Translations under genes and position numbers: made by a program
Shown: one piece after another, positions 1 to 9,446 of the stretch
Layout of the letters: each line of letters starts with the position of its first letter
Position numbering within the stretch: position 1 is the stretch's first letter
The notes under the pieces: model-generated
What the model was told of the DNA's origin: nothing
Database searches by the model: none
The model's input: only the letters and a program-made list of their open reading frames with translations
From: Polynucleobacter sp. AP-Jannik-300A-C4
GTDB taxonomy: Bacteria > Pseudomonadota > Gammaproteobacteria > Burkholderiales > Burkholderiaceae
Assembly (NCBI RefSeq): GCF_018688335.1
Contig: NZ_CP061316.1
Span: 310,001-374,000 of the forward strand
Reading direction: 5' to 3'
Length of the DNA stretch: 64,000 bases

Positions 1-766
1 AAATTATTTATTTAATTTAGCGGGTCAAACTAGTCACATTGATTCAATGACGGACCCACAAACAGACTTGGCCATTAACGCACAGGCACAACTCTCAATT
101 TTAGAGTCTTGCAGAAAGCATAACCTTTCAATCAAAATTGTTTTTGCTAGTACAAGACAAATTTATGGAAGGCCACAATATCTGCCTGTTGATGAGATGC
201 ATTCAATAGTGCCAGTAGATGTCAATGGTATTAATAAATTAGCAGGTGAGTGGTATCACATGCTTTATAGTCAAATCTATGGCATCAGGTCTTGCGCTTT
301 AAGATTAACCAATACATACGGTCCGGGCATGAGGGTCAAAGATGCACGACAGACATTTTTGGGAATATGGATCCGCTCAATCATTGAGGGAGCTCCAATA
401 CAAATATTTGGTGATGGAATGCAAGTTCGAGACTTCAATTACATTGATGATTGTGTAAGTGCAATGCTAATGGCGGGGTTGAGTAACGATGCTAACGGAA
501 AAATTTATAACCTAGGCCATTCTGAGGTGATTAGCCTAAAGTCATTAGCAGAATTGATGATAGATATTTTTGGGTATGGATCTTGCAAACTAATTCCTTT
601 CCCGGCCGATAGGAAGGCTATAGACATAGGTGATTACTATAGTGATTTTTCAAAAATAAAAAAGGATCTTGGTTGGAGTCCTGGGGTTAAGTTATTAAAG
701 GGATTACAAAAGACAATAAATTTTTATTCGAAAAATAGAGAGCACTATTGGGGTATAGATCAATGA
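1..766 (+). CDS. NAD-dependent epimerase/dehydratase, 5' end outside window
   Basis: The reading frame is open from base 2, and the residues encoded before the first ATG (NYLFNLAGQTSHIDS) continue the family pattern, so the real start lies upstream. It is an extended short-chain dehydrogenase (Rossmann fold) acting on a nucleotide sugar. The motifs FASTRQIYG and NGINKLAGEW, and a C-terminal region with DFNYIDDCVSAM, fit this family. Odd: the usual YxxxK catalytic tyrosine position reads Asn (bases 224-226, NGINK). I believe this occurs in a subfamily of LPS-cluster epimerases. It overlaps the next aminotransferase by ATGA, so the two probably work together on sugar-nucleotide synthesis. The exact substrate cannot be read from the sequence. 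Confidence 0.88.
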   Translation, partial: NYLFNLAGQTSHIDSMTDPQTDLAINAQAQLSILESCRKHNLSIKIVFASTRQIYGRPQYLPVDEMHSIVPVDVNGINKLAGEWYHMLYSQIYGIRSCALRLTNTYGPGMRVKDARQTFLGIWIRSIIEGAPIQIFGDGMQVRDFNYIDDCVSAMLMAGLSNDANGKIYNLGHSEVISLKSLAELMIDIFGYGSCKLIPFPADRKAIDIGDYYSDFSKIKKDLGWSPGVKLLKGLQKTINFYSKNREHYWGIDQ

Positions 767-1860
767 TCTTAATGAATAATTTTCAACTAGAGTCAGATGA
801 TCTCAAATCCGAGGAATTGGATGCCATTAAGCGGGTCATTGATTCTGGTTGGTACATTCTCGGGCCGGAACTTGAGCGGTTTGAAAATGAGTGGAGTAGT
901 TCATGCGGCTTTCATTATTCGTTGGGGGTTGGTAATGGCATGGATGCCATTGAAATCGCATTACGTAGCGCCGGGATTGGTGTGGGTGATGAGGTTATTA
1001 CTACCCCAATGACTGCTTTTGCTTCTGTGCTAGCGATTATTCGTGCAGGCGCAACTCCAGTATTGGCTGATATAGATTTCGATACTGGGCTGCTTTCTCG
1101 TGAAAGTGTCAAAAGATGCATTACTTTAAAAACTCGCGCAGTTCTATTAGTTCATCTATATGGTCAATTAAGAGATATGCTTGAGTGGCAATCTTTATGT
1201 CAAGAGCATTCCCTGGCCTTAATTGAAGACTGCGCACAAGCACATCTTTCACAATATCGTGGTCACTATGCTGGCAGCTTTGGCATTGCGGGTGCATATA
1301 GTTTCTACCCAACTAAAAATCTTGGTTGTCTAGGCGATGGCGGAATGCTGGTAACCAATACCAAGTCAATTGCTGAAAAGGCGGCAATACTAAGAAATTA
1401 TGGGCAATCAAAGAGGTATTATCATGATGAAATTGGATTAAATAGTCGTCTAGATGAGATACAAGCCGCTATTTTAAGTGTTAGGTTAAAGTGGTTGCCT
1501 GAGTTCACCAAAAGACGCCAAGAGATTGCAGGAAGGTATCGCCATGAAATCACGAATACAAAAATACAGCATTTACTAGATCCCCAAGATAAAAAAGCAC
1601 ATGTTTACCACCTATTCGTCATAACATCACAGTTTAGGGATCAGTTGCTTGAATATTTAAAGGCAAATGACATTCAATCCTTTATTCATTATCCAGTACC
1701 AGTTCATCAACAAGTGCCGTGCAAGGATATTGCAAGAGACCAAGCCGGCTTAAAGAACGCAGAAAGTCATGCCGCTAATTGCCTATCAATACCATGTCAT
1801 CCACAAATGAGTGATGGTGATGTAAATAGGGTTATTTCAGTGCTAAATCAATTTAATTAA
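763..1860 (+). CDS. DegT/DnrJ/EryC1/StrS-family sugar aminotransferase
   Basis: PLP-dependent aminotransferase that would put an amino group on a keto sugar nucleotide for a surface glycan. Visible family motifs are GVGNGMDAIEIALRSAGIG near the N-terminus, the IEDCAQAH aspartate that contacts the PLP ring, and SFYPTKNLGCLGDGG with the PLP lysine. The 365-residue length is normal. The ATG at 763 overlaps the TGA of the epimerase gene (ATGA), a typical coupled start. A TTG at 748 would add five residues and is less likely. The pairing with the upstream epimerase suggests one aminosugar pathway. The family also contains some sugar dehydratases, but the PLP lysine argues for a transaminase. Confidence 0.9.
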   Translation: MILMNNFQLESDDLKSEELDAIKRVIDSGWYILGPELERFENEWSSSCGFHYSLGVGNGMDAIEIALRSAGIGVGDEVITTPMTAFASVLAIIRAGATPVLADIDFDTGLLSRESVKRCITLKTRAVLLVHLYGQLRDMLEWQSLCQEHSLALIEDCAQAHLSQYRGHYAGSFGIAGAYSFYPTKNLGCLGDGGMLVTNTKSIAEKAAILRNYGQSKRYYHDEIGLNSRLDEIQAAILSVRLKWLPEFTKRRQEIAGRYRHEITNTKIQHLLDPQDKKAHVYHLFVITSQFRDQLLEYLKANDIQSFIHYPVPVHQQVPCKDIARDQAGLKNAESHAANCLSIPCHPQMSDGDVNRVISVLNQFN

Positions 1861-1866
1861 TATTAT

Positions 1867-2838
1867 ATGAAGCATAACTATTGCACGCTTTTTGATAGTG
1901 GATACTTAATCAAGGGCGTTGCAATGATTCTAAGTTTGCTAAAGCATAATCCTGAATCATACATTCATGTGCTGTGTATGGATCAAGATACCTACGAAAT
2001 TCTTAAAATTCTTGAAATCAAAAATGTCTGTTTGATAAGGGTAGAAGAGATCGAAGACGAAGATCTGATTGCGGTAAAAAATAAACGGGGTAGGGCTGAA
2101 TATTGCTGGACGCTATCACCATGTTTGCCTCATTATGTGCTCAAAAAAAATTCTGAAATCGAATTTATAACCTATCTTGATGCTGACTTGTTCTTTTATT
2201 CTTCCGTAGAGCCAATTTACCTAGAACTTCAGAGTGGATCAATTGCTATTACGGAGCACAAATTTTCTGACCCATTCAAGGATAGGGAGGTTAATGGAAG
2301 ATTTTGTGTTCAATGGGTAAGTTTTAGAAGGAATGCTGAGGGCATGGCCTGCCTCCAAAGATGGCGTGATCAGTGCATTGAGTGGTGCTTTTATCGCCTC
2401 GAAGATGGAAAAATGGGAGATCAAAAATATTTAGATGAGTGGCCAGATCGATATCCATCCTGCCATATTGTTCAGCACCCTGGAGTTGGAATTGCGCCCT
2501 GGAATTTTTCACAATATCAGTTTGATGAGCTCGACGATGGATTGATCAGAGTAAACGGCGCACCTCTAATTTTTTATCATTTTCATCAATTGCAAATTTT
2601 GGAGGATGAAAGGTTTGATAGGTTATCTAATGTGTACAGAATCGATGGAATTGAGCCAAATTTAGTTTACGAGGTTTACGAGAATGCATTAATCGAAGTG
2701 CTTAAAAAAATTCGTATGGTGTCCCCTGGTTTTTGTGCTGGGATTCAACGATCAAAAAAAATTGCAATTAGAAGATGGATTCAAAAAAATATTCCCGCCA
2801 GCATCAAAAATATTGCTCGTAAATACATTAGATTATGA
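1867..2838 (+). CDS. Putative nucleotide-sugar glycosyltransferase (GT8-like fold)
   Basis: A 323-residue cytosolic protein with a GT-A style layout. The N-terminal part (TLFDSGYLIKGVAMILSLLKHNPESY) resembles glycosyltransferases that start with sugar-nucleotide binding, and a DxD metal-binding motif is visible in ITYLDADLFFY. The late PLIFYHFHQLQ resembles the HxxG/HF region seen in related transferases. It begins 6 bp after the aminotransferase and overlaps the next glycosyltransferase by 4 bp, so it is in the polysaccharide operon. Donor and acceptor are unknown, and the family assignment rests on motifs alone. Confidence 0.75.
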   Translation: MKHNYCTLFDSGYLIKGVAMILSLLKHNPESYIHVLCMDQDTYEILKILEIKNVCLIRVEEIEDEDLIAVKNKRGRAEYCWTLSPCLPHYVLKKNSEIEFITYLDADLFFYSSVEPIYLELQSGSIAITEHKFSDPFKDREVNGRFCVQWVSFRRNAEGMACLQRWRDQCIEWCFYRLEDGKMGDQKYLDEWPDRYPSCHIVQHPGVGIAPWNFSQYQFDELDDGLIRVNGAPLIFYHFHQLQILEDERFDRLSNVYRIDGIEPNLVYEVYENALIEVLKKIRMVSPGFCAGIQRSKKIAIRRWIQKNIPASIKNIARKYIRL

Positions 2839-3590
2839 AAATTTCAATTATTACGGTTGTATTTAACGCTAGAAAAACGATTGAGCGTTCAATTAGATCT
2901 GTCTTATCGCAAAAAAAAGTTGACATTGAATATATATTGATTGATGGGGGTTCGACTGACGGAACTGCTGAATTTCTAAAAGCAAATGAGGATTTATTTG
3001 ATGTATTCGTGTCGGAGCCTGATAAAGGGATTTATGATGCAATGAATAAGGGTATCTCGCTCTCGACAGGCGAGATAATTGGATTTCTAAATTCAGATGA
3101 CTTCTATGAGGACGAATTTGTCTTAAGTAATGTTCTGGATGGCTTTTTGACTAAGAATGTTGAGGCTGTTTACGGCGATGTAGTCTATTTCAATCAGGAT
3201 TCGCCCGAAAAAGTGGATCGGTATTACAGTTCAAAAATTTTTAAACCAAAATATCTTAAATACGGAATTATGCCTGCACATCCATCATTATTTTTTAAAA
3301 AAATAATTTATGATAAATATGGGTTATTTGATCCAAGATTTAAAATTGCAGGGGATTTTGAGTTGGTCGCAAGAATTTTCGGCAACCAAAAGATTCTTTC
3401 CGCATATATTCCACGTATAATGGTCAGAATGCAGCTGGGTGGTATTAGCAATATGAATATGGAATCGATTTCTATTATAAATGATGAAATCATTCAAGCG
3501 TGTAAATTAAATGGTATTAAAACAAGCAAAATTAAGATTTTATTTCGCTACCTTTTTAAATTAAATCAATTAAGATTTTTCTCAAGTTAA
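2835..3590 (+). CDS. Glycosyltransferase family 2 (WcaA-like)
   Basis: A 251-residue GT2 enzyme that would add one sugar to the lipid-linked repeat on the cytoplasmic face. The classic start ISIITVVFNARKTIERSIRSVL is followed by IDGGSTDGT, by the metal-binding FLNSDDFY, and by the acceptor-site region PAHPSLFFKK with a later GDFEL. It starts by ATGA overlap with the gene before. The length is short but usual for this type, with no membrane segment. The sugar specificity cannot be told. Confidence 0.88.
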   Translation: MKISIITVVFNARKTIERSIRSVLSQKKVDIEYILIDGGSTDGTAEFLKANEDLFDVFVSEPDKGIYDAMNKGISLSTGEIIGFLNSDDFYEDEFVLSNVLDGFLTKNVEAVYGDVVYFNQDSPEKVDRYYSSKIFKPKYLKYGIMPAHPSLFFKKIIYDKYGLFDPRFKIAGDFELVARIFGNQKILSAYIPRIMVRMQLGGISNMNMESISIINDEIIQACKLNGIKTSKIKILFRYLFKLNQLRFFSS

Positions 3591-3600
3591 AGCATTATTA

Positions 3601-4386
3601 ATGTTTGCATCATTTTCTCGTTATTACAATCTTTTTATTGAACTAACAAAGCAAGAATTTTCAGGAAGATATCACGGCTCATTCGGGGGTTTATTTTGGT
3701 CGTTTCTGCAACCACTTTTTTTACTCTCCGTATATACTATTGCCTTCGGGGTGATTCTAAAGGCTCGTTGGGGGTTTGCTGGTGGTACGGTTGAATATGC
3801 GTTCATGCTATTTGCCGGCATGATTGTTTTTAACGCATTTTCTGAGGTGTTGACTAAGTCAGCTTCGTTAATAACAAGCAATCCTAATTTCGTAAAAAAA
3901 GTGGTATTTCCTCTCCAGATATTACCTGTAATATCTACTTCAGTAGCGCTAACTCATATTCTAATTAATACTTTAGTATGGCTTGCTGGTTACTGGCTTA
4001 TTATTGGGTACATAAATGTAAGCGTTTTATACTTTCCACTTATTTTGCTCTGCTTAATTCCTTTGTTATTGGGCGTTGGTTGGTTATTTTCTGCGGTGGG
4101 GGTATTAGTGCGTGATATTCAACAGATTACTGGAATGCTTAATCACACCCTTTTATTTCTAACGCCTATTTTTTATAGTGTTGAGGCGGCTCCACCAACA
4201 CTTCAAAAGTTATTAATGCTGAACCCACTAACATTTATTGTTGAGCAATTTCGCCTTGTATTATTTTATGGGCATCCTCCTGCGCTCAAGGCGCTGACAA
4301 TTTATTTGCTATTGGCCTCCTTTTTTGCTTTGGGGTCTTATATATTTTTTCAACGGTTGCGTCCAAACTTTGCGGATTTAGTTTAG
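3601..4386 (+). CDS. wzm: Polysaccharide ABC exporter, permease subunit
   Basis: A 261-residue integral membrane protein with about six hydrophobic segments and the ABC-2 family N-terminus (FIELTKQEFSGRYHGSFGGLFWSFLQPL). That pattern is typical of Wzm/TagG/KpsM-type permeases moving lipid-linked O-antigen, capsule or teichoic acid across the inner membrane. The gene is followed after 3 bp by the ATPase gene, which is the expected pair. It shows that this cluster exports its glycan by the ABC-dependent route. No Wzx or Wzy was recognised in the window. Confidence 0.92.
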   Translation: MFASFSRYYNLFIELTKQEFSGRYHGSFGGLFWSFLQPLFLLSVYTIAFGVILKARWGFAGGTVEYAFMLFAGMIVFNAFSEVLTKSASLITSNPNFVKKVVFPLQILPVISTSVALTHILINTLVWLAGYWLIIGYINVSVLYFPLILLCLIPLLLGVGWLFSAVGVLVRDIQQITGMLNHTLLFLTPIFYSVEAAPPTLQKLLMLNPLTFIVEQFRLVLFYGHPPALKALTIYLLLASFFALGSYIFFQRLRPNFADLV

Positions 4387-4389
4387 TCA

Positions 4390-5622
4390 ATGAGCGATAT
4401 AGCTATAAAAGTTAATAACGTTAGTAAGCGCTACCGTTTGTTTGATAACCAGGGTTTACGCTTGTTGCATTTGGTATATTCAAAACGTATAAAAGGCATG
4501 GTGGAAATCTGGGCACTAAAAAATATTAATCTTGAAATTAAAAAAGGCGAGGCGGTTGCTATTATTGGACGCAATGGTGGCGGTAAGAGCACATTACTAG
4601 AAATCCTAACGGGAACATTAACTCCATCAATTGGTAGTGTTAAAGTTAATGGCAGAGTCTCGGCTTTATTGGAATTAGGAAGCGGATTTAATCCTGAGTA
4701 TTCGGGAAGAGATAACGTTATTCTAAATGGGCTTTTATTGGGGCTTGGTAAGGATGAAATAATTAGCCGATTTTCGGAAATTGAAGCATTTGCGGAAATT
4801 GGCACGGCTATAGAGCATCCAGTTAAGACATATTCAAGTGGGATGTTGATGCGTTTGGCGTTTGCTGTTCAGGTAATATGTGATCCTGATATATTGATTA
4901 TTGATGAGGCATTAGGAGTCGGCGATTTCTTCTTTCAAAGTAAATGCATAAAATATATTCGCGAATTACTTGCGCGTGGTGTAACGCTATTATTTGTTTC
5001 GCATGATATGCAAATGGTGCGCGATCTATGTAGTAAGGCTATTTTTTTGGAGGCTGGAAAAGTTGCTTATTTTGGAGAGAGTATTTCTGCAATACACGCC
5101 TATATGGGATTGACGAAGAGAGATGGAGATGAGGTGGCAAGTCCGGATAATGGCATGTTAGAAGAGGGTGTAATCTTTTCTCAATTATCTAGCACTAAAT
5201 CGTCTTATATAAAAAAAATTGAAGTATACGATGAAGATGGGCGTCCAACACTGTCAGTTGCTATGGGGTCGAGGCTGAGTGTAAAGGTTACATACTGCGC
5301 TAATCAAAATGACGAACCATTCCACATCTCTATGCTTATATTAAACAGACTATCACAGCTAGTTTTTTCGGGTGGTACGTATACAAACAATTTTAATATT
5401 GAGCCAGGTGTATTCTCAGTTAAATTTACGATTTCTTTTCCAATTGAAGCTGGAGAGTATGGTATTAAATTTAATGCAGGAATAATTAGTGAATTAGGGG
5501 TGGGAGAGATAATTGATGAGACTCCTCTCCTTGGGCCAATATCTGTATGCTTTGATTACTCAAAAGTAAAAGCGCCATTCTATGGTCAATATCACATGCC
5601 AGTCGTAATTGAGTCATGCTGA
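4390..5622 (+). CDS. wzt: Polysaccharide ABC exporter, ATP-binding subunit with C-terminal glycan-binding domain
   Basis: ATPase that powers the Wzm permease. The Walker A motif reads GRNGGGKST, the signature region TYSSGMLMRLAFAVQ, and Walker B ILIIDEALGVGD, followed by the switch histidine in FVSHDMQM. After about residue 250 there is an extra beta-rich domain (to residue 410) like the Wzt C-terminal domain, which in known systems binds the modified end of the finished glycan. This suggests the chain here also carries a terminal modification, which fits the methyl-, carbamoyl- and acyltransferases in the cluster. The next methyltransferase gene starts within or just after its end. Confidence 0.93.
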   Translation: MSDIAIKVNNVSKRYRLFDNQGLRLLHLVYSKRIKGMVEIWALKNINLEIKKGEAVAIIGRNGGGKSTLLEILTGTLTPSIGSVKVNGRVSALLELGSGFNPEYSGRDNVILNGLLLGLGKDEIISRFSEIEAFAEIGTAIEHPVKTYSSGMLMRLAFAVQVICDPDILIIDEALGVGDFFFQSKCIKYIRELLARGVTLLFVSHDMQMVRDLCSKAIFLEAGKVAYFGESISAIHAYMGLTKRDGDEVASPDNGMLEEGVIFSQLSSTKSSYIKKIEVYDEDGRPTLSVAMGSRLSVKVTYCANQNDEPFHISMLILNRLSQLVFSGGTYTNNFNIEPGVFSVKFTISFPIEAGEYGIKFNAGIISELGVGEIIDETPLLGPISVCFDYSKVKAPFYGQYHMPVVIESC

Positions 5623-5623
5623 T

Positions 5624-6577
5624 ATGAAGGATTCGCTACTAGATATACTGTGTTGCCCCCATTGCCACTCATCCCTGATGATAAGCGGGGCTGAATATAC
5701 TGCCCAAAATTACATTATCTCTGGCTTACTTGTGTGCACTCAATGTCAATTGAAATACCCCATATTGCATGGCGTTCCATTATTCTCAGCTGAGAGTCTT
5801 GAGTCAGACATAACCGCAAATAATTTCTCCGGGCAATGGGACATGAGAAGGCGTGGATTTTTTGAAAGCAATGAGGTGTTTGGCTTCAATCCTACCGAAT
5901 ATTTAGAAAATTTTAAATATTCTTTTCAGATTCAGGATGTAAATCTACCAGGAGAGTTTATCCTTGAGGCCGGCGTTGGATCGGGAGTTCTATTTTTAGA
6001 GTTGGCAAAAAAATCTCCCCAGTCTCATATTATTGGGGTTGATATTGCCAGCACAGTTTTCTTTTTGGAGTCTAATGTTCGGCATTATGAAAATGCCCAC
6101 ATAATTCAGGCTGATATTGCACTCCTCCCTTTAAAATCATTGCGTATTGATAAAATATATAGCTCAGGGGTGATTCACCATACTGCAAACATGAGGAATT
6201 CCTTGGCGGAGCTTTATAGGTTGCTTAAAAAGAGAGGCTCTCTTTTTTTCTGGATCTATCCAGCATATATTTTTTGTGCATATGATGCGCTTAGAAAAAT
6301 ACTCTACAGACCCTATAAGTGGCGCAGATCAACACGACTTTGCTTCTCATGGCTCATGGCTCCAGCAATGTTTCTTTTCTTTTTTATCACAGGAAAATAT
6401 TCTTATAAAAATAATTTAGAAAATTTTCAGACAATCGCTTTTAGAATTTTTGACAACATTTCACCAGAGTTTCAACATAGATCAACTGCCGATGAAATTC
6501 TCACGCTATGTCATGAAGTGGGTATTGATGACCCTCTAAAAATCAATGATTTGGGTGTGCTTTGTGTTAAGAAATAA
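5624..6577 (+). CDS. SAM-dependent methyltransferase with N-terminal zinc-ribbon
   Basis: A class I methyltransferase of about 317 residues. The N-terminus carries a Trm112-like zinc ribbon (CCPHCHSSL then CTQCQLKYPILHGVPLF). The SAM-binding core follows, with ILEAGVGSGVLFLELA, IIGVDIA and the IYSSGVIHHT motif V region. In surface-glycan clusters such proteins usually methylate a sugar. The ATG at 5624 lies just past the wzt stop; a TTG at 5609 would add five residues. The next gene overlaps its 3' end by 32 bp. The target of methylation is unknown. Confidence 0.85.
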   Translation: MKDSLLDILCCPHCHSSLMISGAEYTAQNYIISGLLVCTQCQLKYPILHGVPLFSAESLESDITANNFSGQWDMRRRGFFESNEVFGFNPTEYLENFKYSFQIQDVNLPGEFILEAGVGSGVLFLELAKKSPQSHIIGVDIASTVFFLESNVRHYENAHIIQADIALLPLKSLRIDKIYSSGVIHHTANMRNSLAELYRLLKKRGSLFFWIYPAYIFCAYDALRKILYRPYKWRRSTRLCFSWLMAPAMFLFFFITGKYSYKNNLENFQTIAFRIFDNISPEFQHRSTADEILTLCHEVGIDDPLKINDLGVLCVKK

Positions 6578-9446
6578 TCCCCCCTCAATTCCTGAGTTGC
6601 CAGAGGGCAGCATAGTTGGAATTAATTATTCTGGAATGCACGATACAGCTATTGCCATAGTCGATCCTTGCGGAAAAATAATTTATGCTGCGTCATTAGA
6701 GAGATATACAAGAGTTAAGCAGGATGGGAGGCCTCCAACTCTTTTTTTGCAAAATTTTCCCTGGGAGCGCGTTAAATATGTGGCGATCTCTACTGATCGC
6801 GATTTTTCTCCTCCCAGTCCATCGGATAGCACTCTATTGGATTGCTCTTTGGTGCAGAGTAGGGTGGGGGGGTTGCTGCACGCTTTTGAGTTTTATGAAT
6901 TCCTGGAATCAATTCCCGTTGAAAAAAGATTTGTTCCTCATCAAATTGCTCATGCTGCATCAGCATTTTGGGGGAGTGGATTTAAGTCGGCCTTATGTTT
7001 AACATATGATGGCGGTATGTGTAACAGCCCCTGGTTTGGTGGTTTGTATTTATGTGATCAAGTAGACGGAATTACGCCCCTTAGCCAATTCAATGCTCTG
7101 AGTTACTCAAAGATTACAACTTTATATACTTTTGTTACTGCATTACTGGGCTTTACGCCCAATAAACATGAGGGCAAAGTTACGGGGCTCGCCGCCTGCG
7201 GGACCTCGACAATAAGCTGTAGGAGATTGCTGGAAAAATGGTTTCATTCGGAATTTATTTCAATTGAATCCACCTTGGAATGGATAAATATTTATGATTT
7301 AGTGCATCCCCCTGCATTGGCTGTTTTTGAAGCTAAGATGCAACCCTTTCGAGTAGCTTCACAAGAATTCTCTAAAGAAATTATCGCAGCAACGCTGCAA
7401 GAAATGACAGAAGAGCACGTAATAAAAATTTTAACTCGCGCTGCAGATAATGGATGGATGAGAAATCATATATGTTTAGCTGGAGGTCTGTTTGCAAATG
7501 TCAAAATAAATCAGAGGATTTCTGAGTTTGGCTTTGAGGAAATTTTTGTTGCGCCACCGATGGCGGATGATGGGACAGCTTTGGGTGCAGCTTGGCATGC
7601 ACTTTGGCAGGAGAGTGGTTGCCCTCCCCCAAGAATGGATTCAATGTATCTTGGGTCAAGATATGATCCGGCCCTAACTGAGCAGCTGCTAGTTGGAGAG
7701 GGAATTTGTTTTGAGCGGCTATCAAATCCCGCAGACTATATTGCCAATCTTCTTTCGAAAGAGGGTGTGGTAGCTATATTTCAGGGTGCCATGGAATTTG
7801 GACCGCGCTCTTTAGGTAATCGTTCTATATTGGCTTCTGCAACCAAAAGCGATGTTAATAAGAGTTTAAACAACCTCTTAAATCGAACCGACTTCATGCC
7901 TTTTGCCCCCGTATCACGGATCGAAGATGCGGAAGATTGTTATGTTGGGATTGAGGGAGTTCTTCATACGGCTGAATTTATGACGATTACGCTTCAGTGT
8001 ACTGAATGGATGAAAAGAGATTGCCCTGCAGTCGTTCATGTTGATGGGACGGCACGCCCGCAATTGGTTAGCTCAGATGTAAATCCACTAATTCATGCAA
8101 TCTTGTCAAAATATATAGAGCTTACAGGGGTGCCAGCATTAGTAAATACCTCATTCAATATTCATGAGGAGCCAATCGTTTGCTCCCCCAAAGATGCAAT
8201 TCAAGGTTTTTTTGAAGCAGGCTTGGATTACCTTTACCTCGAGGGGGGTTTTTTAATTGACCTTAAAAATAATATGGAGGTATCAAATAAATACCTTCGA
8301 AAAAAACTAAGACAGAAACCCCATAAACTTTTGCAACAAGAAGCTATTGTCATAAGGCAATCTACAAGACTAGCTGAGCAAGAGGTTCAGCTAGCTGAAA
8401 AAGAGTTGGTGATTAAAGAGTTGGATGATGAAATTAAAAAAATTCGCACTAAGTTGGCGGAGCAAAATTCTGTATTGCGCTTACATCGAATGGCATATGG
8501 CTCATATAATCCGCTAGCACCATTAGCTAGAATATGTCGCCGATGTTATGAGATTTTTAGGCCGCGCTTAGGGAATTTGTCGCAATACTCCCCCCGTCAC
8601 TTCATCATTACTGAAAAAAAATACCATTACCCGGAGATGGTGATGCCGACTATCTCATTGGTAACCCCGTCATATAACCAGGGTGAATATATTGAGAGAA
8701 CGATTAATAGCGTGCTTCGACAAAATTACCCGGCACTGGAATATTTCATTCAGGATGGTGCATCTAAAGATGCTACAGTCAGAGTTGTGCAGAAGTTTCT
8801 AGATAAAATTTCTGGTTGGAAATCCGCTGAGGATACTGGGCAATCCGAAGCAATAAATTTAGGATTTTCCCAAACTAGTGGCGAAATAATGGCGTGGCTT
8901 AATTCCGATGATTTGTTGTTACCCGGGGCTCTCCATACCGTAGCACATTATTTCAATAGCCATCCAGAAGTAGATGTTGTTTACGGAAACCGTATTCTAA
9001 TAGATGAGAATGACATGAAAGTAGGACGATGGGTTATGCCTAGTCACGATGATTCAATCTTGTCTTGGGTTGATTTTATACCCCAGGAGACGTTATTTTG
9101 GCGGCGCAGCGTTTGGGAAAAGATTGGGGGAGGGGTTGACGAGTCATTTAAATTTGCAATGGATTGGGACTTAATTCTAAGATTTAGAGATGTTGGCGCA
9201 AAATTTGCTCGCATACCAATTTTTTTGGGTGCATTCCGCGTTCATCAACATCAAAAAACCTCAGTCTCTATAGATGATATTGGGAGTAAAGAGATGGCAA
9301 GAATTCGTCAGCGCGCCTTGGGTAGGGTGCCAACCCAAGGTGAAATTCGAAATGCGGTGAAATTGTATTTAATAAAGCACGTTGTTACAGATTTACTTTA
9401 TAGAATTAAGAAATTGCTGGGGATAAATGAAAAAATTACATTTTAA
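6546..9446 (+). CDS. Fusion protein: NodU/CmcH-type O-carbamoyltransferase, coiled coil, GT2 glycosyltransferase
   Basis: A 966-residue two-enzyme fusion. Residues about 22-575 match carbamoyltransferases of the NodU/TobZ type (GINYSGMHDTAIAIV, the HQIAHAASAFWGSGF histidines near 132-136, EGKVTGLAACG, and FGPRSLGNRSIL near 418), which move a carbamoyl group from carbamoyl phosphate to a sugar hydroxyl. Residues about 580-645 are charged and heptad-like, probably a coiled coil. Residues about 700-930 are a GT2 domain (SLVTPSYNQGEYIERTINSVL, IQDGASKDAT, WLNSDDLL). One chain could therefore add a sugar and carbamoylate it or its neighbour. The start overlaps the previous gene; GTG codons at 6555 and 6564 are alternatives. 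There is no frameshift between the parts. Confidence 0.88.
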   Translation: MIWVCFVLRNNPPSIPELPEGSIVGINYSGMHDTAIAIVDPCGKIIYAASLERYTRVKQDGRPPTLFLQNFPWERVKYVAISTDRDFSPPSPSDSTLLDCSLVQSRVGGLLHAFEFYEFLESIPVEKRFVPHQIAHAASAFWGSGFKSALCLTYDGGMCNSPWFGGLYLCDQVDGITPLSQFNALSYSKITTLYTFVTALLGFTPNKHEGKVTGLAACGTSTISCRRLLEKWFHSEFISIESTLEWINIYDLVHPPALAVFEAKMQPFRVASQEFSKEIIAATLQEMTEEHVIKILTRAADNGWMRNHICLAGGLFANVKINQRISEFGFEEIFVAPPMADDGTALGAAWHALWQESGCPPPRMDSMYLGSRYDPALTEQLLVGEGICFERLSNPADYIANLLSKEGVVAIFQGAMEFGPRSLGNRSILASATKSDVNKSLNNLLNRTDFMPFAPVSRIEDAEDCYVGIEGVLHTAEFMTITLQCTEWMKRDCPAVVHVDGTARPQLVSSDVNPLIHAILSKYIELTGVPALVNTSFNIHEEPIVCSPKDAIQGFFEAGLDYLYLEGGFLIDLKNNMEVSNKYLRKKLRQKPHKLLQQEAIVIRQSTRLAEQEVQLAEKELVIKELDDEIKKIRTKLAEQNSVLRLHRMAYGSYNPLAPLARICRRCYEIFRPRLGNLSQYSPRHFIITEKKYHYPEMVMPTISLVTPSYNQGEYIERTINSVLRQNYPALEYFIQDGASKDATVRVVQKFLDKISGWKSAEDTGQSEAINLGFSQTSGEIMAWLNSDDLLLPGALHTVAHYFNSHPEVDVVYGNRILIDENDMKVGRWVMPSHDDSILSWVDFIPQETLFWRRSVWEKIGGGVDESFKFAMDWDLILRFRDVGAKFARIPIFLGAFRVHQHQKTSVSIDDIGSKEMARIRQRALGRVPTQGEIRNAVKLYLIKHVVTDLLYRIKKLLGINEKITF

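Noticed and set aside
2239..2512. Minus-strand frames inside the first glycosyltransferase gene
   Set aside because: Shadows of a clear coding gene on the plus strand.
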